Source: Pseudomonas mosselii
Lineage (GTDB): Bacteria > Pseudomonadota > Gammaproteobacteria > Pseudomonadales > Pseudomonadaceae
Reading direction: 5' to 3'
Length of the DNA stretch: 64,000 nt
Assembly: GCF_005796105.1 (NCBI RefSeq)
Contig: NZ_VAUO01000002.1
Span: 62,001-126,000, forward strand
Below the pieces are notes generated by a model. It searched no databases, had not been told where the DNA came from, and was given only the letters and a program-made list of their open reading frames with translations. Positions 1 through 10,777 of the stretch are shown here, piece after piece (the stretch's first letter is position 1; each line of letters opens with the position of its first letter). Made by a program: the position numbers and the translations under genes.

Positions 1-52
1 GCACAGCTTTTGCCGTTTTACAGGCGTCCATCGACTCAGTCAGGAACAGACT

Positions 53-616
53 ATGAGCATCGCATTGAACGGGCTGGGGTGGCAGACCGCCCTCCAGCAG
101 CAGAACCGCGTCAGCGGCGAACTCGCGTTGAGCCAGTTCACGCCGGTGCAACCGGTAACGGCAACCGCCGATACCACAGCGCAGCGCAACAGCCAGGGCA
201 GCCTCTCGCAGCACAATACCGAAGACAATCAGAAAGAAGCCTTCGCCAAGCTGCTGGTGATGCTCCAGAACCCCGACAACGATGCGCGCCGGCAGGCCAG
301 CGTCGGTAAACAGGAGCAAAGCACGGCGGCACAGAACTTCCACGACTATATGGCCAAGTCGCCGGAGGAAAAAATCAAGGAGAAGATGCTTCAGGAGCTG
401 GGGCTGACCGAGGAGGACTACAACAACCTGCCGCCTGAAAAGAAAGCGCAGATCGACGATAAGATCGCACAACGGATCAAGGAAGACGTCGAAATCAAGA
501 CCCAAGCCAAACTGCAGCAGCAGGCAGAGAAGCAGGCGCAGCAGGTCGGTAGCGGCCTGGCAGTGGCGGCATCGGAGGCTGAACGTAGCGAGAAACAAAA
601 GACAGCCGAGCTTTGA
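53..616 (+). CDS. Conserved hypothetical protein, 187 aa
   Basis: I do not recognise a function. The ATG at 53 follows a plausible ribosome binding site (AGGAACA, about 42-48). The protein has no signal peptide or membrane segment. The first 80 residues are rich in Gln, Ser and Thr. The C-terminal half is charged and helical, with a segment KIKEKMLQELGLTEEDYNN (about residues 105-123) and a Gln/Lys/Ala-rich tail likely to form a coiled coil. I recall similar short proteins from other pseudomonads, where they are also unnamed. It is soluble and probably cytoplasmic, although an exported helical protein cannot be excluded. It stands alone, with a tRNA gene on the other strand downstream. Being a gene is fairly sure; the role is unknown. 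Confidence 0.8.
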   Translation: MSIALNGLGWQTALQQQNRVSGELALSQFTPVQPVTATADTTAQRNSQGSLSQHNTEDNQKEAFAKLLVMLQNPDNDARRQASVGKQEQSTAAQNFHDYMAKSPEEKIKEKMLQELGLTEEDYNNLPPEKKAQIDDKIAQRIKEDVEIKTQAKLQQQAEKQAQQVGSGLAVAASEAERSEKQKTAEL

Positions 617-658
617 ATGGCTGACCGGGACCGGGGCAAGCCCAGCGCATGAGGGGAA

Positions 659-735
659 TGGCGTCCCAGGCAGGATTTGAACCTGCAACCTTCCCCTTAG
701 GAGGGGGATGCTCTATCCAATTGAGCTACTGAGAC
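659..735 (-). tRNA. tRNA-Arg (anticodon CCT)
   Basis: A full cloverleaf folds on the minus strand. The acceptor arms are GTCTCAG and CTGGGAC, the anticodon loop is CTCCTAA on a stem of CCCC/GGGG type, and the T arm is GCAGG-TTCAAAT-CCTGC. Discriminator G is followed by an encoded CCA (659-661). Anticodon CCT reads AGG, a rare codon in pseudomonads, so a single copy is expected. Confidence 0.95.
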
Positions 736-744
736 CTGTCGAGC

Positions 745-774
745 GTTGTACGCTGAAGACGGCGTGCATGTTAA
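745..774 (-). promoter_or_regulatory. Candidate sigma-70 promoter of tRNA-Arg(CCT)
   Basis: Reading the minus strand, TTAACA (769-774) is followed after 18 nt by TACAAC (745-750), about 10 nt before the tRNA 5' end. The boxes are moderate matches to TTGACA/TATAAT, so this is a plausible but unproven promoter. Confidence 0.4.
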
Positions 775-799
775 CCAGCATGCAGCCGTTTGTCATGCC

Positions 800-1411
800 T
801 CAATCAGGCAGTTTGCCCGTCGGAGAATTCCCAAGCAGGCCCTGCTCGCGCAAAAGCCCGAGCAATGCCTGCACGACGCTGTCCAGCGGGCCCGAGTTAT
901 CCAGCACGTGAACGTCGCTGTCATAGGGCGCCAGGCTGGCGTTGCGCGCCAGGCGCTGCTCGATTTCAACGGGGCTCTCTCGCCCACGCGCCAGCAGCCG
1001 GGCACGTAGCACTTCGGGCGCGACGGTAAGGCCAACGGCCAGCAGATCCGGGTAGCGGCGACGCGCTTGCGGCAAATACCCACGTGAGCCATTGACCAGC
1101 ACCGAACGTCCCGCCGCCAGCCACTGCTCAATCTGAACCGGGATGCCATAGCTCAAGCCATTGGCGCGCCAGTCCAAGGCGAATGCGCCCTCTGCGCGCA
1201 TACCTTCGAAACGCTGCGGGTCGACGCCCTGAGCGGCTTCACCCTTAGCCTCGGCAGAGCGGGTGATGACCCTTCGGGCGATGTCTACCCCTGCGACTTG
1301 CAACGCCCCCCTGGCAGCGTCGATCAGGGAATCTTTTCCAGAACCGGACGGTCCGATCAGGAAGATCAGTCGCCCAGGCAGAGGCAATGTGCCGCTTGCG
1401 TCATGTTGCAT
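800..1411 (-). CDS. phnN: Ribose 1,5-bisphosphate phosphokinase PhnN
   Basis: This guanylate-kinase-like P-loop enzyme makes 5-phosphoribosyl 1-diphosphate from ribose 1,5-bisphosphate and ATP, the last step of the carbon-phosphorus lyase pathway. The Walker A motif GPSGSGKDSL lies near the N terminus, and the length (203 aa) fits the family. I start at the ATG at 1411 (MQHDASG), because the frame stays open further upstream without recognisable homology; an ATG five codons upstream is the alternative. No other phn genes are next to it, so here it stands apart from a C-P lyase operon and may serve as a PRPP bypass. It diverges from amrZ. Confidence 0.88.
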   Translation of the reverse strand: MQHDASGTLPLPGRLIFLIGPSGSGKDSLIDAARGALQVAGVDIARRVITRSAEAKGEAAQGVDPQRFEGMRAEGAFALDWRANGLSYGIPVQIEQWLAAGRSVLVNGSRGYLPQARRRYPDLLAVGLTVAPEVLRARLLARGRESPVEIEQRLARNASLAPYDSDVHVLDNSGPLDSVVQALLGLLREQGLLGNSPTGKLPD

Positions 1412-1758
1412 AGCCACTATGCTCATTATGAGGGTGAACGCGCGCATTCTAGGCTTTTTCCCTTGTCTTTGCCGCCTGTTACCAGATTTTGACGACAAAG
1501 GCCTGACACCGGTGGGAATGGATGAACGTTAAACTTTTCAAACCAGTGCTCATTTCTGATAATTGGTACTGGCAGAAAGCCTTTATCCAGATCACTATTT
1601 GTCACAGAATTGACGCCAAGGAAACGGCGACATTGAGGCAAGATGACTAACCAAAATCCAACGACGGTTGAACATTTTGTCGTCGCCGCGGTCGTACCAC
1701 CACCGTGCGGCCAATTTGAGAACCGCTTCCCCTGAACCAGAACAACCGGTCAATTTAT
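1412..1758. other. Intergenic region between phnN and amrZ
   Basis: These 347 bases hold no convincing ORF. They must carry the divergent promoters of phnN and amrZ. A weak AlgU-like element is listed separately. The amrZ start has no strong Shine-Dalgarno sequence in front of it. Confidence 0.6.
1531..1559 (+). promoter_or_regulatory. Weak AlgU/RpoE-like promoter candidate for amrZ
   Basis: AAACTT (1531-1536) and TCTGA (1555-1559) resemble the extracytoplasmic sigma factor AlgU consensus (GAACTT, 16-17 nt, TCTGA), but the spacer is 18 nt and the first base of the -35 box differs. amrZ is known to be AlgU-dependent with a long leader in P. aeruginosa, and that knowledge is the main reason for listing it. 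Confidence 0.25.
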
Positions 1759-2085
1759 ATGCGCCCAATGAAACAGGCTATCTATTCGAGCCGCACCGCT
1801 GACAAGTTCGTCGTCCGCCTGCCAGATGGGATGCGAGAGCGCATTGCCGAGGTAGCGCGCAACCATCACCGCAGCATGAACTCCGAGATCATCGCCCGCC
1901 TGGAACAGAGCCTTCTTCAGGAAGGTGCGCTGGGTGACGAGCTGAGCATGCGCCTGGACAGCCCAGAGCTCAGCCTGCACGAACGCGAGCTGTTGCAGCG
2001 TTTCCGTCAACTGTCACACCGACAGCAGAACGCACTGGTTGCCCTCATCGCCCACGATGTAGAGATGGCCGCCGACGCGTCCTGA
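1759..2085 (+). CDS. amrZ: Ribbon-helix-helix regulator AmrZ (AlgZ)
   Basis: An Arc/MetJ-type DNA-binding protein of 108 aa. The segment [20 protein letters not shown] (about residues 13-32) gives the beta strand and first helix of the ribbon-helix-helix fold, and [18 protein letters not shown] follows as the second helix. The C-terminal part ([20 protein letters not shown]) matches the tetramerisation region as I remember it from P. aeruginosa AmrZ. The family controls alginate or other exopolysaccharides, flagellar genes, c-di-GMP enzymes and iron genes. The gene is monocistronic and ends at a strong bidirectional terminator. Recognition is by near-identity to the remembered AmrZ sequence over the DNA-binding part. 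Confidence 0.93.
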   Translation: MRPMKQAIYSSRTADKFVVRLPDGMRERIAEVARNHHRSMNSEIIARLEQSLLQEGALGDELSMRLDSPELSLHERELLQRFRQLSHRQQNALVALIAHDVEMAADAS

Positions 2086-2098
2086 TCGAGCAACTGAC

Positions 2099-2144
2099 GC
2101 CGCACACGAAAAAGCCAGCGAAAGCTGGCTTTTTCGTGTGCGGC
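2099..2144. terminator. Bidirectional intrinsic terminator between amrZ and mgtE
   Basis: A perfect inverted repeat has 21-nt arms (2099-2119 and 2124-2144) around a GAAA tetraloop. The stem core AGCCAGC/GCTGGCT is flanked by A and T tracts on both sides, so it can stop transcription of amrZ (plus) and mgtE (minus). Confidence 0.93.
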
Positions 2145-2180
2145 TCATGCGATGCCTACCGCGTGGGCACCCCTACTGCA

Positions 2181-3623
2181 TCAGAGCAGGAACAAGGTGG
2201 CCAGCCCAAGGAAGATGAAGAAGCCACCGCTGTCGGTGACGGCAGTGATCATCACACTCGACCCCATAGCCGGGTCGCGACCAAGGCGCGTCAGAGTCAT
2301 CGGAATCAACACCCCCATCAGCGCCGCAAGCAGCAAGTTCAAGGTCATGGCGGCGGTCATCACCAAGCCCAACGACCAGCTGCCATACAGCCAGAACGCC
2401 ACCGCCCCGATCACCCCACCCCAGATCAGACCATTGAGCAGTGATACCGCCAGCTCCTTGCGCATCAGGCGACTGGTGTTGCCCGGCGTCACCTGATCAA
2501 GCGCCATGGCACGCACGATCATGGTGATGGTCTGGTTGCCGGAGTTGCCACCGATACCGGCCACGATCGGCATCAATGCGGCCAACGCCACCAGTTTTTC
2601 GATGGAGCCTTCGAACAGGCCGATGACCCGCGAAGCGAGGAAGGCCGTGATCAGGTTGATGGCCAACCAGGCCCAACGGTTGCGCAGCGAGCGCCAGACC
2701 GACGCGAAGATGTCTTCCTCTTCACGCAAGCCGGCCATGTTGAGCACTTCGCTTTCGCTTTCCTCGCGGATCAGATCGACCATCTCATCGATGGTCAAAC
2801 GACCGATCAGGCGCTCGTTCTTGTCCACCACCGGGGCAGACACCAGATCGTAACGTTCGAAGGCCTGAGCCGCGTCATAGGCATCTTCCTCGGGGTGGAA
2901 TGCCACCGGGTCGTTGGCCATGACGTCGGCGACCTTCTTATCCGGGTCGTTCACCAGCAGACGCTTGATCGGTAACACGCCCTTGAGCTTGCCGTCGTAG
3001 TCGACGACAAACAGCTTGTCAGTGTGCCCAGGCAGCTCCTTGAGGCGACGCAGGTAACGCAGCACCACTTCGAGGCTGACGTCTTCGCGGATGGTCACCA
3101 TCTCGAAGTCCATCAGCGCACCGACCTGCTCCTCGTCGTAGCTCAAGGCCGAGCGCACGCGCTCGCGCTGCTGGGCATCGAGGCTTTCCATCAGCTCGTG
3201 GACAACATCGCGTGGCAGCTCAGGCGCGAGATCGGCGAGTTCGTCGGCGTCCATTTCCTTGGCGGCAGCCAAAAGCTCGTGATCGTCCATATCGGCGATC
3301 AGGGTCTGGCGTACAGCGTCGGAGACTTCGAGCAGGATATCGCCGTCGCGATCCGAACGTACCAACTGCCAGACCGTCAGACGGTCTTCCAGCGGCAAGG
3401 CTTCGAGGATATAGGCGATGTCGGCAGGGTGAAGGTCGTCAAGCTTGCGTTGCAGTTCGACGAGGTTCTGGCGATGGACGAGGTTTTCCACCAGGTCGTG
3501 GTGGTGGCCTTCCTGACGGTGCGTCAGGTCTTCGACCACCCGCTGGCGCTGCAGCAGCTCGATCACCTGAGCCAGGCGATCCTGCAGGCTCTCTTGGGCT
3601 TTCTTTACTTCGATTTCAGTCAT
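2181..3623 (-). CDS. mgtE: Magnesium transporter MgtE
   Basis: A 480-aa inner-membrane Mg2+ channel. The first 260 residues are the cytoplasmic sensor: a helical MgtE N domain (LDDLHPADIAYILEALP, about 62-78), then a pair of CBS domains (about 140-270) whose acidic residues bind Mg2+ and close the pore. The last 180 residues hold five hydrophobic segments, including the signature PIVAGIGGNSGNQT in the pore region. Length and domain order are those of the full family. It is a single gene converging on amrZ across a shared terminator. I saw no evident magnesium riboswitch in its leader. Confidence 0.95.
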   Translation of the reverse strand: MTEIEVKKAQESLQDRLAQVIELLQRQRVVEDLTHRQEGHHHDLVENLVHRQNLVELQRKLDDLHPADIAYILEALPLEDRLTVWQLVRSDRDGDILLEVSDAVRQTLIADMDDHELLAAAKEMDADELADLAPELPRDVVHELMESLDAQQRERVRSALSYDEEQVGALMDFEMVTIREDVSLEVVLRYLRRLKELPGHTDKLFVVDYDGKLKGVLPIKRLLVNDPDKKVADVMANDPVAFHPEEDAYDAAQAFERYDLVSAPVVDKNERLIGRLTIDEMVDLIREESESEVLNMAGLREEEDIFASVWRSLRNRWAWLAINLITAFLASRVIGLFEGSIEKLVALAALMPIVAGIGGNSGNQTITMIVRAMALDQVTPGNTSRLMRKELAVSLLNGLIWGGVIGAVAFWLYGSWSLGLVMTAAMTLNLLLAALMGVLIPMTLTRLGRDPAMGSSVMITAVTDSGGFFIFLGLATLFLL

Positions 3624-3975
3624 AGGCGAACTCCACTCCCAGCAGTGGGCACGCCGGGAGATTCAATCAGGCAGATCTGGCTGTATGAAACGGATTAACG
3701 AGTAACTACTGGGTAAGTCCATGGTGGGATTCCACAAGCCCCGGCGGGGCTGACGGGCGCAATCATACACTGTACAAGCTGTCGGATCGCTTAAATTTTT
3801 GGCCAGAACAATCGTTTGCGCGCTAAAGCTGTGACAACGCTCGAAGCCAACAGTGCGACGGCGCACAGACGGTAAAAAGCACATGAACGGGTAAAGGCAG
3901 GAAAACCCGGAGTGATTGGCATCTAGCCTCAGCCGGCCAATCGAGCGCTACCGCAGTGAATGCAGTAGATAAAGA
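3624..3975. other. Intergenic region upstream of mgtE
   Basis: About 350 bases between mgtE and the terminator of the tRNA array. I see no ORF or RNA gene that I can support. It should contain the mgtE promoter on the minus strand. No clear M-box-like structure was recognised by eye. Confidence 0.5.
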
Positions 3976-4003
3976 AAAAGCCCGCTTTGATAAGCGGGCT
4001 TTT
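3976..4003 (-). terminator. Terminator of the tRNA-Arg array
   Basis: Arms AAAAGCCCGCTT (3976-3987) and AAGCGGGCTTTT (3992-4003) enclose TGAT. On the minus strand the stem is followed by a T-rich run, and it lies 6 nt beyond the last tRNA-Arg. Confidence 0.92.
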
Positions 4004-4009
4004 CAGATA

Positions 4010-4086
4010 TGGCGGACTCAGCAGGATTCGAACCTGCGACCGCTCGGTTCGTAGCCGAGTACTCTATCCAGCTGAGCTATGAGTCC
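4010..4086 (-). tRNA. tRNA-Arg (ACG), array copy 1 (3'-most)
   Basis: Minus-strand cloverleaf with acceptor GGACTCA/TGAGTCC, anticodon loop CTACGAA on a CTCGG/CCGAG stem, T arm GCAGG/CCTGC, discriminator G and encoded CCA. Anticodon ACG is normally modified to ICG and reads CGU, CGC and CGA. Confidence 0.96.
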
Positions 4087-4158
4087 GTGGTTGGTAGTTT
4101 TAGACCAGATTACCACTGGCTTGTTGAAGCGTCTTCGTCAGCAAAGCCACTTCAAAAG

Positions 4159-4235
4159 TGGCGGACTCAGCAGGATTCGAACCTGCGACCGCTCGGTTCG
4201 TAGCCGAGTACTCTATCCAGCTGAGCTATGAGTCC
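4159..4235 (-). tRNA. tRNA-Arg (ACG), array copy 2
   Basis: Identical by eye to the copy at 4010, with encoded CCA. Confidence 0.96.
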
Positions 4236-4307
4236 GTGGTTGGTAGTTTTAGACCAGATTACCACTGGCTTGTTGAAGCGTCTTCGTCAGCAAAGCCACT
4301 TCAAAAG

Positions 4308-4384
4308 TGGCGGACTCAGCAGGATTCGAACCTGCGACCGCTCGGTTCGTAGCCGAGTACTCTATCCAGCTGAGCTATGAGTCC
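4308..4384 (-). tRNA. tRNA-Arg (ACG), array copy 3
   Basis: Identical by eye to the copy at 4010, with encoded CCA. Confidence 0.96.
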
Positions 4385-4456
4385 GTGGTTGGTAGTTTTA
4401 GACCAGATTACCACTGGCTTGTTGAAGCGTCTTCGTCAGCAAAGCCACTTCAAAAG

Positions 4457-4533
4457 TGGCGGACTCAGCAGGATTCGAACCTGCGACCGCTCGGTTCGTA
4501 GCCGAGTACTCTATCCAGCTGAGCTATGAGTCC
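4457..4533 (-). tRNA. tRNA-Arg (ACG), array copy 4
   Basis: Identical tRNA by eye. The spacer on its 5' side (plus-strand right) is the second spacer variant. Confidence 0.96.
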
Positions 4534-4605
4534 GTGGTTGGTAGTTTTAGGCCAGGTTACCACTGGCTTGTTGAGGCGTCTTTGCAAGCAAAGCCACTTC
4601 AAAAA

Positions 4606-4682
4606 TGGCGGACTCAGCAGGATTCGAACCTGCGACCGCTCGGTTCGTAGCCGAGTACTCTATCCAGCTGAGCTATGAGTCC
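4606..4682 (-). tRNA. tRNA-Arg (ACG), array copy 5
   Basis: Identical tRNA by eye, flanked on both sides by the second spacer variant. Confidence 0.96.
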
Positions 4683-4754
4683 GTGGTTGGTAGTTTTAGG
4701 CCAGGTTACCACTGGCTTGTTGAGGCGTCTTTGCAAGCAAAGCCACTTCAAAAA

Positions 4755-4831
4755 TGGCGGACTCAGCAGGATTCGAACCTGCGACCGCTCGGTTCGTAGC
4801 CGAGTACTCTATCCAGCTGAGCTATGAGTCC
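4755..4831 (-). tRNA. tRNA-Arg (ACG), array copy 6
   Basis: Identical tRNA by eye. The spacer towards copy 7 is 2 bp shorter than the others and more diverged. Confidence 0.96.
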
Positions 4832-4901
4832 GTGGGTTATTTTTAGACCAGGTTACCACTGGTTGATTGAAGCGACCTTGCAAACAAAGCCACTTCAAAA
4901 G

Positions 4902-4978
4902 TGGCGGACTCAGGAGGATTCGAACCTCCGACCGCTCGGTTCGTAGCCGAGTACTCTATCCAGCTGAGCTATGAGTCC
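4902..4978 (-). tRNA. tRNA-Arg (ACG), array copy 7 (promoter-proximal), T-stem variant
   Basis: Same anticodon and acceptor as the other copies, but the T stem is GGAGG/CCTCC instead of GCAGG/CCTGC. Both strands of the stem changed, so pairing is kept. It is probably the oldest unit of the array. Confidence 0.96.
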
Positions 4979-5026
4979 GTGGCTTACTGTGCCATTCAGA
5001 TCGCCAGAAGCGCTCTAGGCAAATAA

Positions 5027-5117
5027 TGGCGGTGAAGGGGGGATTCGAACCCCCGATACCCTTATGAGGTATACTCCCTTAGCAGGGGAGCGCCTTCGGC
5101 CACTCGGCCACCTCACC
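5027..5117 (-). tRNA. tRNA-Ser (GCT)
   Basis: A 91-nt class II tRNA with acceptor GGTGAGG/CTTCACC, anticodon loop CTGCTAA (GCT, reads AGC/AGU), a long variable arm (TATACC/GGTATC type) and encoded CCA. It lies 48 bp upstream of the tRNA-Arg array, so the eight tRNAs are probably co-transcribed. Confidence 0.96.
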
Positions 5118-5131
5118 GCAACACGGGGCGT

Positions 5132-5160
5132 ATATTAACCAGACCCCTCCCCGTTTGCAA
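5132..5160 (-). promoter_or_regulatory. Sigma-70 promoter of the tRNA-Ser/tRNA-Arg operon
   Basis: On the minus strand TTGCAA (5155-5160) and TAATAT (5132-5137) are separated by exactly 17 nt, and the -10 box lies 14 nt before the tRNA. The sequence after the -10 box (ACGCCCCG) is GC-rich, as in stringently controlled stable-RNA promoters. Confidence 0.82.
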
Positions 5161-5189
5161 ACCCTTTTTTGAAAAAAACTTCAAAAAAA

Positions 5190-5378
5190 TTAAAGGCTTG
5201 GTTCTTCGTCCTTCTCTTTCTTGATTCGCAGGTAGATTTCTTCGCGGTGAACGGCCACTTCCTTGGGCGCGCTCACGCCAATACGCACCTGGTTGCCCTT
5301 GACACCCAGGACCGTCACGGTGATCTCACCATCTCCAATGATCAGGCTCTCGGCGCACCGACGAGTCAGAATCAGCAT
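5190..5378 (-). CDS. csrA: Carbon storage regulator CsrA (RsmA)
   Basis: A 62-aa RNA-binding dimer that binds GGA motifs in leaders of mRNAs and controls translation of secondary metabolism, biofilm and motility genes. It is sequestered by RsmY/RsmZ-type small RNAs under GacA control. The N-terminal [19 protein letters not shown] and the RNA-contacting [14 protein letters not shown] are the family signatures. A strong Shine-Dalgarno sequence (AAGGAG) precedes the ATG at 5378. It lies between lysC and the tRNA-Ser gene, its usual pseudomonad position. Pseudomonas genomes often have a second paralogue elsewhere. Confidence 0.97.
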   Translation of the reverse strand: MLILTRRCAESLIIGDGEITVTVLGVKGNQVRIGVSAPKEVAVHREEIYLRIKKEKDEEPSL

Positions 5379-5509
5379 ACTTTTCTCCTTACAGGGATCT
5401 ACAGGAATAACAGTCTGTGAAAAACAGGCAGTGCCGGGGACGACGGCATTGCCCGGTTGGCGATTGAAGGCGCCTGGACAGAAGCCCCTCCAAAAGCCAG
5501 AAACGCGAA

Positions 5510-5529
5510 GGGCGCGGCAAGCCGCGCCC
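5510..5529 (-). terminator. GC-rich hairpin after lysC
   Basis: Arms GGGCGCGG (5510-5517) and CCGCGCCC (5522-5529) enclose CAAG, 14 bp beyond the lysC stop. No strong T run follows, so it may be a weak terminator or an mRNA-stabilising hairpin that leaves some read-through into csrA. Confidence 0.5.
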
Positions 5530-5543
5530 CTCTTGGCTGCGCG

Positions 5544-6779
5544 TCACTCGCCCTGTCGGGCAGGTGCATCGAGCTCGAACGCGGTGTGCAGCGCGCGAAC
5601 AGCCAGCTCCAGGTACTTCTCTTCGATCACGACCGAGACCTTGATCTCGGAGGTGGAGATCATCTGGATGTTGATGCTCTCCTTGGCCAGGGCTTCGAAC
5701 ATGCGGCTGGCGACACCGGCGTGAGAACGCATGCCAACACCGACGATGGACACCTTGGCGATCTTGGTGTCGCCGCTGACTTCACGTGCGCCGATTTCGC
5801 GAGCAGTGTTTTCCAGCACGCTCAACGCTTTCTCGTACTCGTTGCGGTGCACGGTGAAAGTGAAGTCGGTGGTGTTATCGTGCGAAACGTTCTGCACGAT
5901 CATGTCTACTTCGATGTTCGCGGCGCTGATCGGGCCGAGGATCTTGAAGGCGACGCCTGGAGTGTCCGGGACGCCACGAATGGTCAGCTTGGCCTCATCA
6001 CGGTTGAAGGCGATACCGGAAATGATCGGCTGTTCCATGGATTCCTCTTCATCAATGGTAATGAGGGTACCCGGACCCTCCTTGAAGCTGTGCAGCACGC
6101 GCAGCGGAACGTTGTACTTGCCGGCGAACTCCACCGAACGAATCTGCAACACCTTGGAGCCGAGGCTGGCCATTTCCAGCATCTCTTCGAAGGTGATCTT
6201 CTCCAGGCGCCGGGCCTGAGGCACGACGCGCGGGTCGGTGGTGTAGACGCCATCGACATCGGTGTAGATCTGGCACTCATCGGCTTTGAGCGCTGCCGCC
6301 AAGGCCACGCCAGTGGTATCCGAACCACCACGCCCGAGGGTGGTGATATTGCCGTGCTCGTCGACGCCCTGGAAACCGGCCACCACGACCACACGCCCGG
6401 CCTTGAGGTCGGCGCGAATCTTCTGGTCGTCGATCTGCAGGATGCGCGCCTTGTTGTGAGCGCTATCGGTAAGGATGCGCACCTGGTTGCCGGTATACGA
6501 GACCGCCGGTACGCCACGCTTCATCAAGGCCATGGCCAACAATGCGATGGTCACCTGCTCGCCAGTCGAGACGATGACGTCCAACTCGCGAGGCTCTGGT
6601 TTATCGCAGATCTGCTTGGCCAGGTCGATCAGGCGGTTGGTTTCACCGCTCATGGCCGACAGCACGACCACCAGGTCGTCGCCCGACTCACGGAATTTCT
6701 TGACCTTGTCGGCAACCTGCTCGATCCGCTCGATGGAACCGACAGAGGTACCGCCAAATTTCTGTACGATCAACGCCAT
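5544..6779 (-). CDS. lysC: Aspartate kinase LysC
   Basis: This 411-aa enzyme phosphorylates aspartate, the first step towards lysine, threonine, methionine and diaminopimelate. The kinase domain occupies residues 1 to about 250, with VQKFGGTSVGSIERI at the N terminus and the GRGGSDTTGVALAAAL loop. Two ACT domains (about 265-410) bind feedback effectors. The length is that of the alpha-type, lysine/threonine-sensitive enzymes. It is 80 bp downstream of alaS and probably shares its transcript in part. Confidence 0.96.
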   Translation of the reverse strand: MALIVQKFGGTSVGSIERIEQVADKVKKFRESGDDLVVVLSAMSGETNRLIDLAKQICDKPEPRELDVIVSTGEQVTIALLAMALMKRGVPAVSYTGNQVRILTDSAHNKARILQIDDQKIRADLKAGRVVVVAGFQGVDEHGNITTLGRGGSDTTGVALAAALKADECQIYTDVDGVYTTDPRVVPQARRLEKITFEEMLEMASLGSKVLQIRSVEFAGKYNVPLRVLHSFKEGPGTLITIDEEESMEQPIISGIAFNRDEAKLTIRGVPDTPGVAFKILGPISAANIEVDMIVQNVSHDNTTDFTFTVHRNEYEKALSVLENTAREIGAREVSGDTKIAKVSIVGVGMRSHAGVASRMFEALAKESINIQMISTSEIKVSVVIEEKYLELAVRALHTAFELDAPARQGE

Positions 6780-6859
6780 TTCAAAGGTGCCTCAGCCCAC
6801 AAGGGCCCCAAAAAACAATCCAACATGAGGGACGGCGACCAGGCCGCCGCCCCTGCATC

Positions 6860-9484
<2,625 letters not shown>

Positions 9485-9759
9485 AGGTTCTTCCACGGAA
9501 ACGGCGGCCACGTCGAAACGACGGCAAAGGGCCGCATTATATCGGTCCTGCAGTCTGGGTGCAGTGTGTTTATGCGATAGAAACCGTCGTTTGGACGGTT
9601 TTTAGCGGCTTGAAAACCAAAAAGACATGGCGCGATGCTAAATGCAGGCTTTCGTCACTGGCAAGCCGATTAGCAGCCAAGGGAGGGGAAAAGCGAATAG
9701 GTGCTGATGAAAGGGCATTCAACCCCGATCAGGATCCCACCTAAACGCGCGGGCGGCCG

Positions 9760-10767
9760 TCAGTCCAGGCGCTGCCCCGAATCCGGCACGATCAGAATGC
9801 CGGCGCGCAAGCCATTGCGTACCTTGGGGTTAGGGAAGATGATCCGCGCCCCCTCCTCCTCCACGATCCAGCGCGTCTCGGCGAGGTCCTCGGCCAGCAG
9901 GTAGCCCTTGCTCAGTTCGGAGAAGTTCTCGATGTCTGCGGGCAGGTGCAGGTGGAAATTGTCACTGTGCTTGATGATCTCACGGGCCACGCTGAACAGT
10001 TTCAGGCCCTCGAGGGACTGCTCGGTTTCAGGCTCGGTGTGCTCGATGATCTGAATCAGCCGCGCTTCGAGCCGATCAAGATTGACCTGCTCGTTCTGCC
10101 CGAACGGACGCGCCTTGCCCAGCTCCAGGGTAAAGGCCTCGGCGTCGAGCTGCTCGTAGGTGAAAGCGCTGAAGGTAATCGATGACTTGCTCTGCAATAG
10201 CACCGCTTCCATACCGGCCGCCGCCAGGCGGGCCAACTCGCGGCGCGAGTGCTTGCGCCCTTCCTTGTACGGATAAAGTGCGAACTGCTCGATTTTCGAG
10301 CCACGAATGGCCGTGTGCAGGTCGTAGTGCAGGCGGGTACGCTCAGGCTTGCTGAAGAACACCCGAGCGAACTGCTCGAGCTCTGCAGCACGCAACGCCT
10401 CGAACCCACTGGAAAGCTCATGCCGGCCATTGAACAGGCGATTGATATCCTGCTCGATGAAACGCTCGCCCTTGCGGATCGCCGCCGGATTGCCGAACAG
10501 GAACAATATCCTGGCCCGAGGCTTGATCTTGCCGTTGGCCACCCCATGCAGGAGCCGTTCAAGCAGCTCGATCGGCGCAGTCTCGTTGCCATGGATCCCG
10601 GCCGACAGCAACAGGTCGAGCTGGCAGTCCTCGGCTTCGGGCGGACGCACCTCCAGCGCGCCCTCCCCCAGCCAGCGCAAACGCACGCCCCTGGGAGTCA
10701 CTTGGGTCTTCTCGGCCGGTTCGTGATCGGTCAGGGTCAGCTCAAGCAATTTGCCAAGGGCGAGCAT
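9760..10767 (-). CDS. aruE: Succinylglutamate desuccinylase AruE (AstE)
   Basis: A zinc-dependent M14-type amidohydrolase that splits N-succinylglutamate into succinate and glutamate, the last step of the arginine succinyltransferase pathway. Visible zinc ligands are His and Glu in [11 protein letters not shown] and His in [10 protein letters not shown]. The start at ATG 10767 ([10 protein letters not shown]) gives 335 aa, a normal length. It is the last gene of the aru cluster, 10 bp after the small His-tailed gene. Confidence 0.94.
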   Translation of the reverse strand: MLALGKLLELTLTDHEPAEKTQVTPRGVRLRWLGEGALEVRPPEAEDCQLDLLLSAGIHGNETAPIELLERLLHGVANGKIKPRARILFLFGNPAAIRKGERFIEQDINRLFNGRHELSSGFEALRAAELEQFARVFFSKPERTRLHYDLHTAIRGSKIEQFALYPYKEGRKHSRRELARLAAAGMEAVLLQSKSSITFSAFTYEQLDAEAFTLELGKARPFGQNEQVNLDRLEARLIQIIEHTEPETEQSLEGLKLFSVAREIIKHSDNFHLHLPADIENFSELSKGYLLAEDLAETRWIVEEEGARIIFPNPKVRNGLRAGILIVPDSGQRLD

Positions 10768-10777
10768 AGGCGCTTCC

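Larger units (their letters stand above)
4010..4978 (-). repeat. Tandem array of seven tRNA-Arg(ACG) units
   Basis: Seven tRNA genes recur at 149-bp steps (the last step is 147 bp), each 77-nt tRNA separated by a 70-72-nt spacer. The three spacers nearest the 3' end of the array (units at 4010, 4159, 4308 and 4457) look identical. The next two share a second variant (GGCCAGG instead of GACCAGA, TTTGCAAG instead of TTCGTCAG). The spacer before the promoter-proximal copy is a third variant. This pattern points to stepwise duplication by unequal crossing-over. All copies appear to be read from the promoter before tRNA-Ser and end at one terminator. Confidence 0.95.

Noticed and set aside
1524-1559. 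GAACGT with TCTGA as an AlgU promoter of amrZ
   Set aside because: The spacer is 25 nt, far too long. The AAACTT pairing with an 18-nt spacer is kept only as a weak candidate.
3624-3975. A magnesium riboswitch before mgtE
   Set aside because: No conserved M-box blocks or alternative terminator were seen, and this class is not usual in pseudomonads.
4009-4799. Five repeated 64-codon frames on the plus strand
   Set aside because: They read through the antisense of the tRNA-Arg array and repeat only because the tRNAs do.
4010-4978. CRISPR-like regular spacing of repeats
   Set aside because: The repeated unit is a 77-nt tRNA and the spacers are also conserved, not unique.
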